The position numbers were made by a program, and so were the translations under genes. Positions 63,624-64,000 of a DNA stretch of 64,000 nt are shown piece after piece. This DNA comes from Thermoanaerobaculia bacterium. Its GTDB lineage: Bacteria; Acidobacteriota; Thermoanaerobaculia; Gp7-AA8. A model generated the notes under the pieces. It had not been told where the DNA came from, searched no databases, and saw only the letters and a program-made list of their open reading frames with translations. Within the stretch, counting starts at the first letter, position 1, and each line of letters begins with the position of its first letter. The stretch spans positions 60,072 through 124,071 of the forward strand of contig JADGNZ010000015.1 of assembly GCA_017883205.1 (NCBI GenBank), read 5' to 3'.

Positions 63624-63921
63624 GACGGAATTGCTGGTCAGCCTTTCAATCGAGCGCCTTCTCCCCCACGCTTTTTGTGGGGGAGAAGGTGGCGAAGCCG
63701 GATGAGGGGGTGTGTAGCAAGTGCCTCGGTCGCGCATGAGGAACCCGCTTCGGATGATCAAGCATCGTGAACTGCGCGTCCCCCCTCATCCGCCTTCGGC
63801 ACCTTCTCCCCCCGAAAAGCACGGGGGGAGAAGGCGCTCGATCGAGAGGAGTCGCTGAGAAAGAACGTTCAAACCTCGCTTGAACTCTCCGAGAAACAAC
63901 TCCGACACCCGACACCCTCGA
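63571..63921. repeat. Nested inverted element: GGGTGTC-type half arms (63571-63604 / ~63899-63921) flanking a REP-like CCTTCTCCCCC...GGGGGAGAAGG inverted pair (~63647-63845)
   Basis: AATCGAGCGCCTTCTCCCCCACGCTTTTTGTGGGGGAGAAGGTGGCGAAGCCGGATGAGGGG and inverted CCCCTCATCCGCCTTCGGCACCTTCTCCCCCCGAAAAGCACGGGGGGAGAAGGCGCTCGAT; a third copy starts at ~63972. Confidence 0.92.
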
Positions 63922-63923
63922 AA

Positions 63924-64000
63924 CTATTTCTTCCATTCCGCGATCGAATCGCGGATCTCCGCGCGCTCCCAATCGAGCGCCTTCTCCCCCACGCTTTTTT
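63924..64000 (-). CDS. 3' end of a CDS running off the window
   Basis: ...KSVGEKALDWERAEIRDSIAEWKK* in frame to window end; upstream part overlaps the REP-like sequence. Confidence 0.4.
   Translation of the reverse strand, partial: KSVGEKALDWERAEIRDSIAEWKK

Overview
High-GC bacterial chromosome segment (gene content resembles Acidobacteriota-type soil bacteria; taxonomy is inference). No rRNA, tRNA or CRISPR array was recognised. About 50 CDS are supported, mostly core or housekeeping: the 5'-truncated E1 part of a multifunctional 2-oxoglutarate dehydrogenase, ribosomal protein S1, ApaG, PgeF, a class A PBP, an M3 peptidase, an Fpg-like glycosylase and an SSS symporter. Also present are two ECF sigma/anti-sigma modules, a small KAS/methyltransferase/FAD-oxidoreductase operon, and several toxin-antitoxin-like pairs (HepT/MntA, DUF4258/DUF2283-like, HicAB, HEPN plus an unknown partner). 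The most striking signal is non-genic. The window holds many hairpin (inverted-pair) elements, often with arms built of degenerate 7-8 bp repeats (TTGACAA, GATCAGA, GGGTGTC/GGGGTCG/GGGGTGT, CGCGGAGA). They sit directly at gene ends, supply stop codons and protein termini, and in two cases lie in frame inside enzyme genes. There are also long tandem arrays (21 bp, 22 bp and ~43 bp periods), an (GGGGTGT)8 G-quadruplex-type tract, and a candidate orphan ncRNA with a sigma70-like promoter and an intrinsic terminator. All calls are by eye; no database searches were run.
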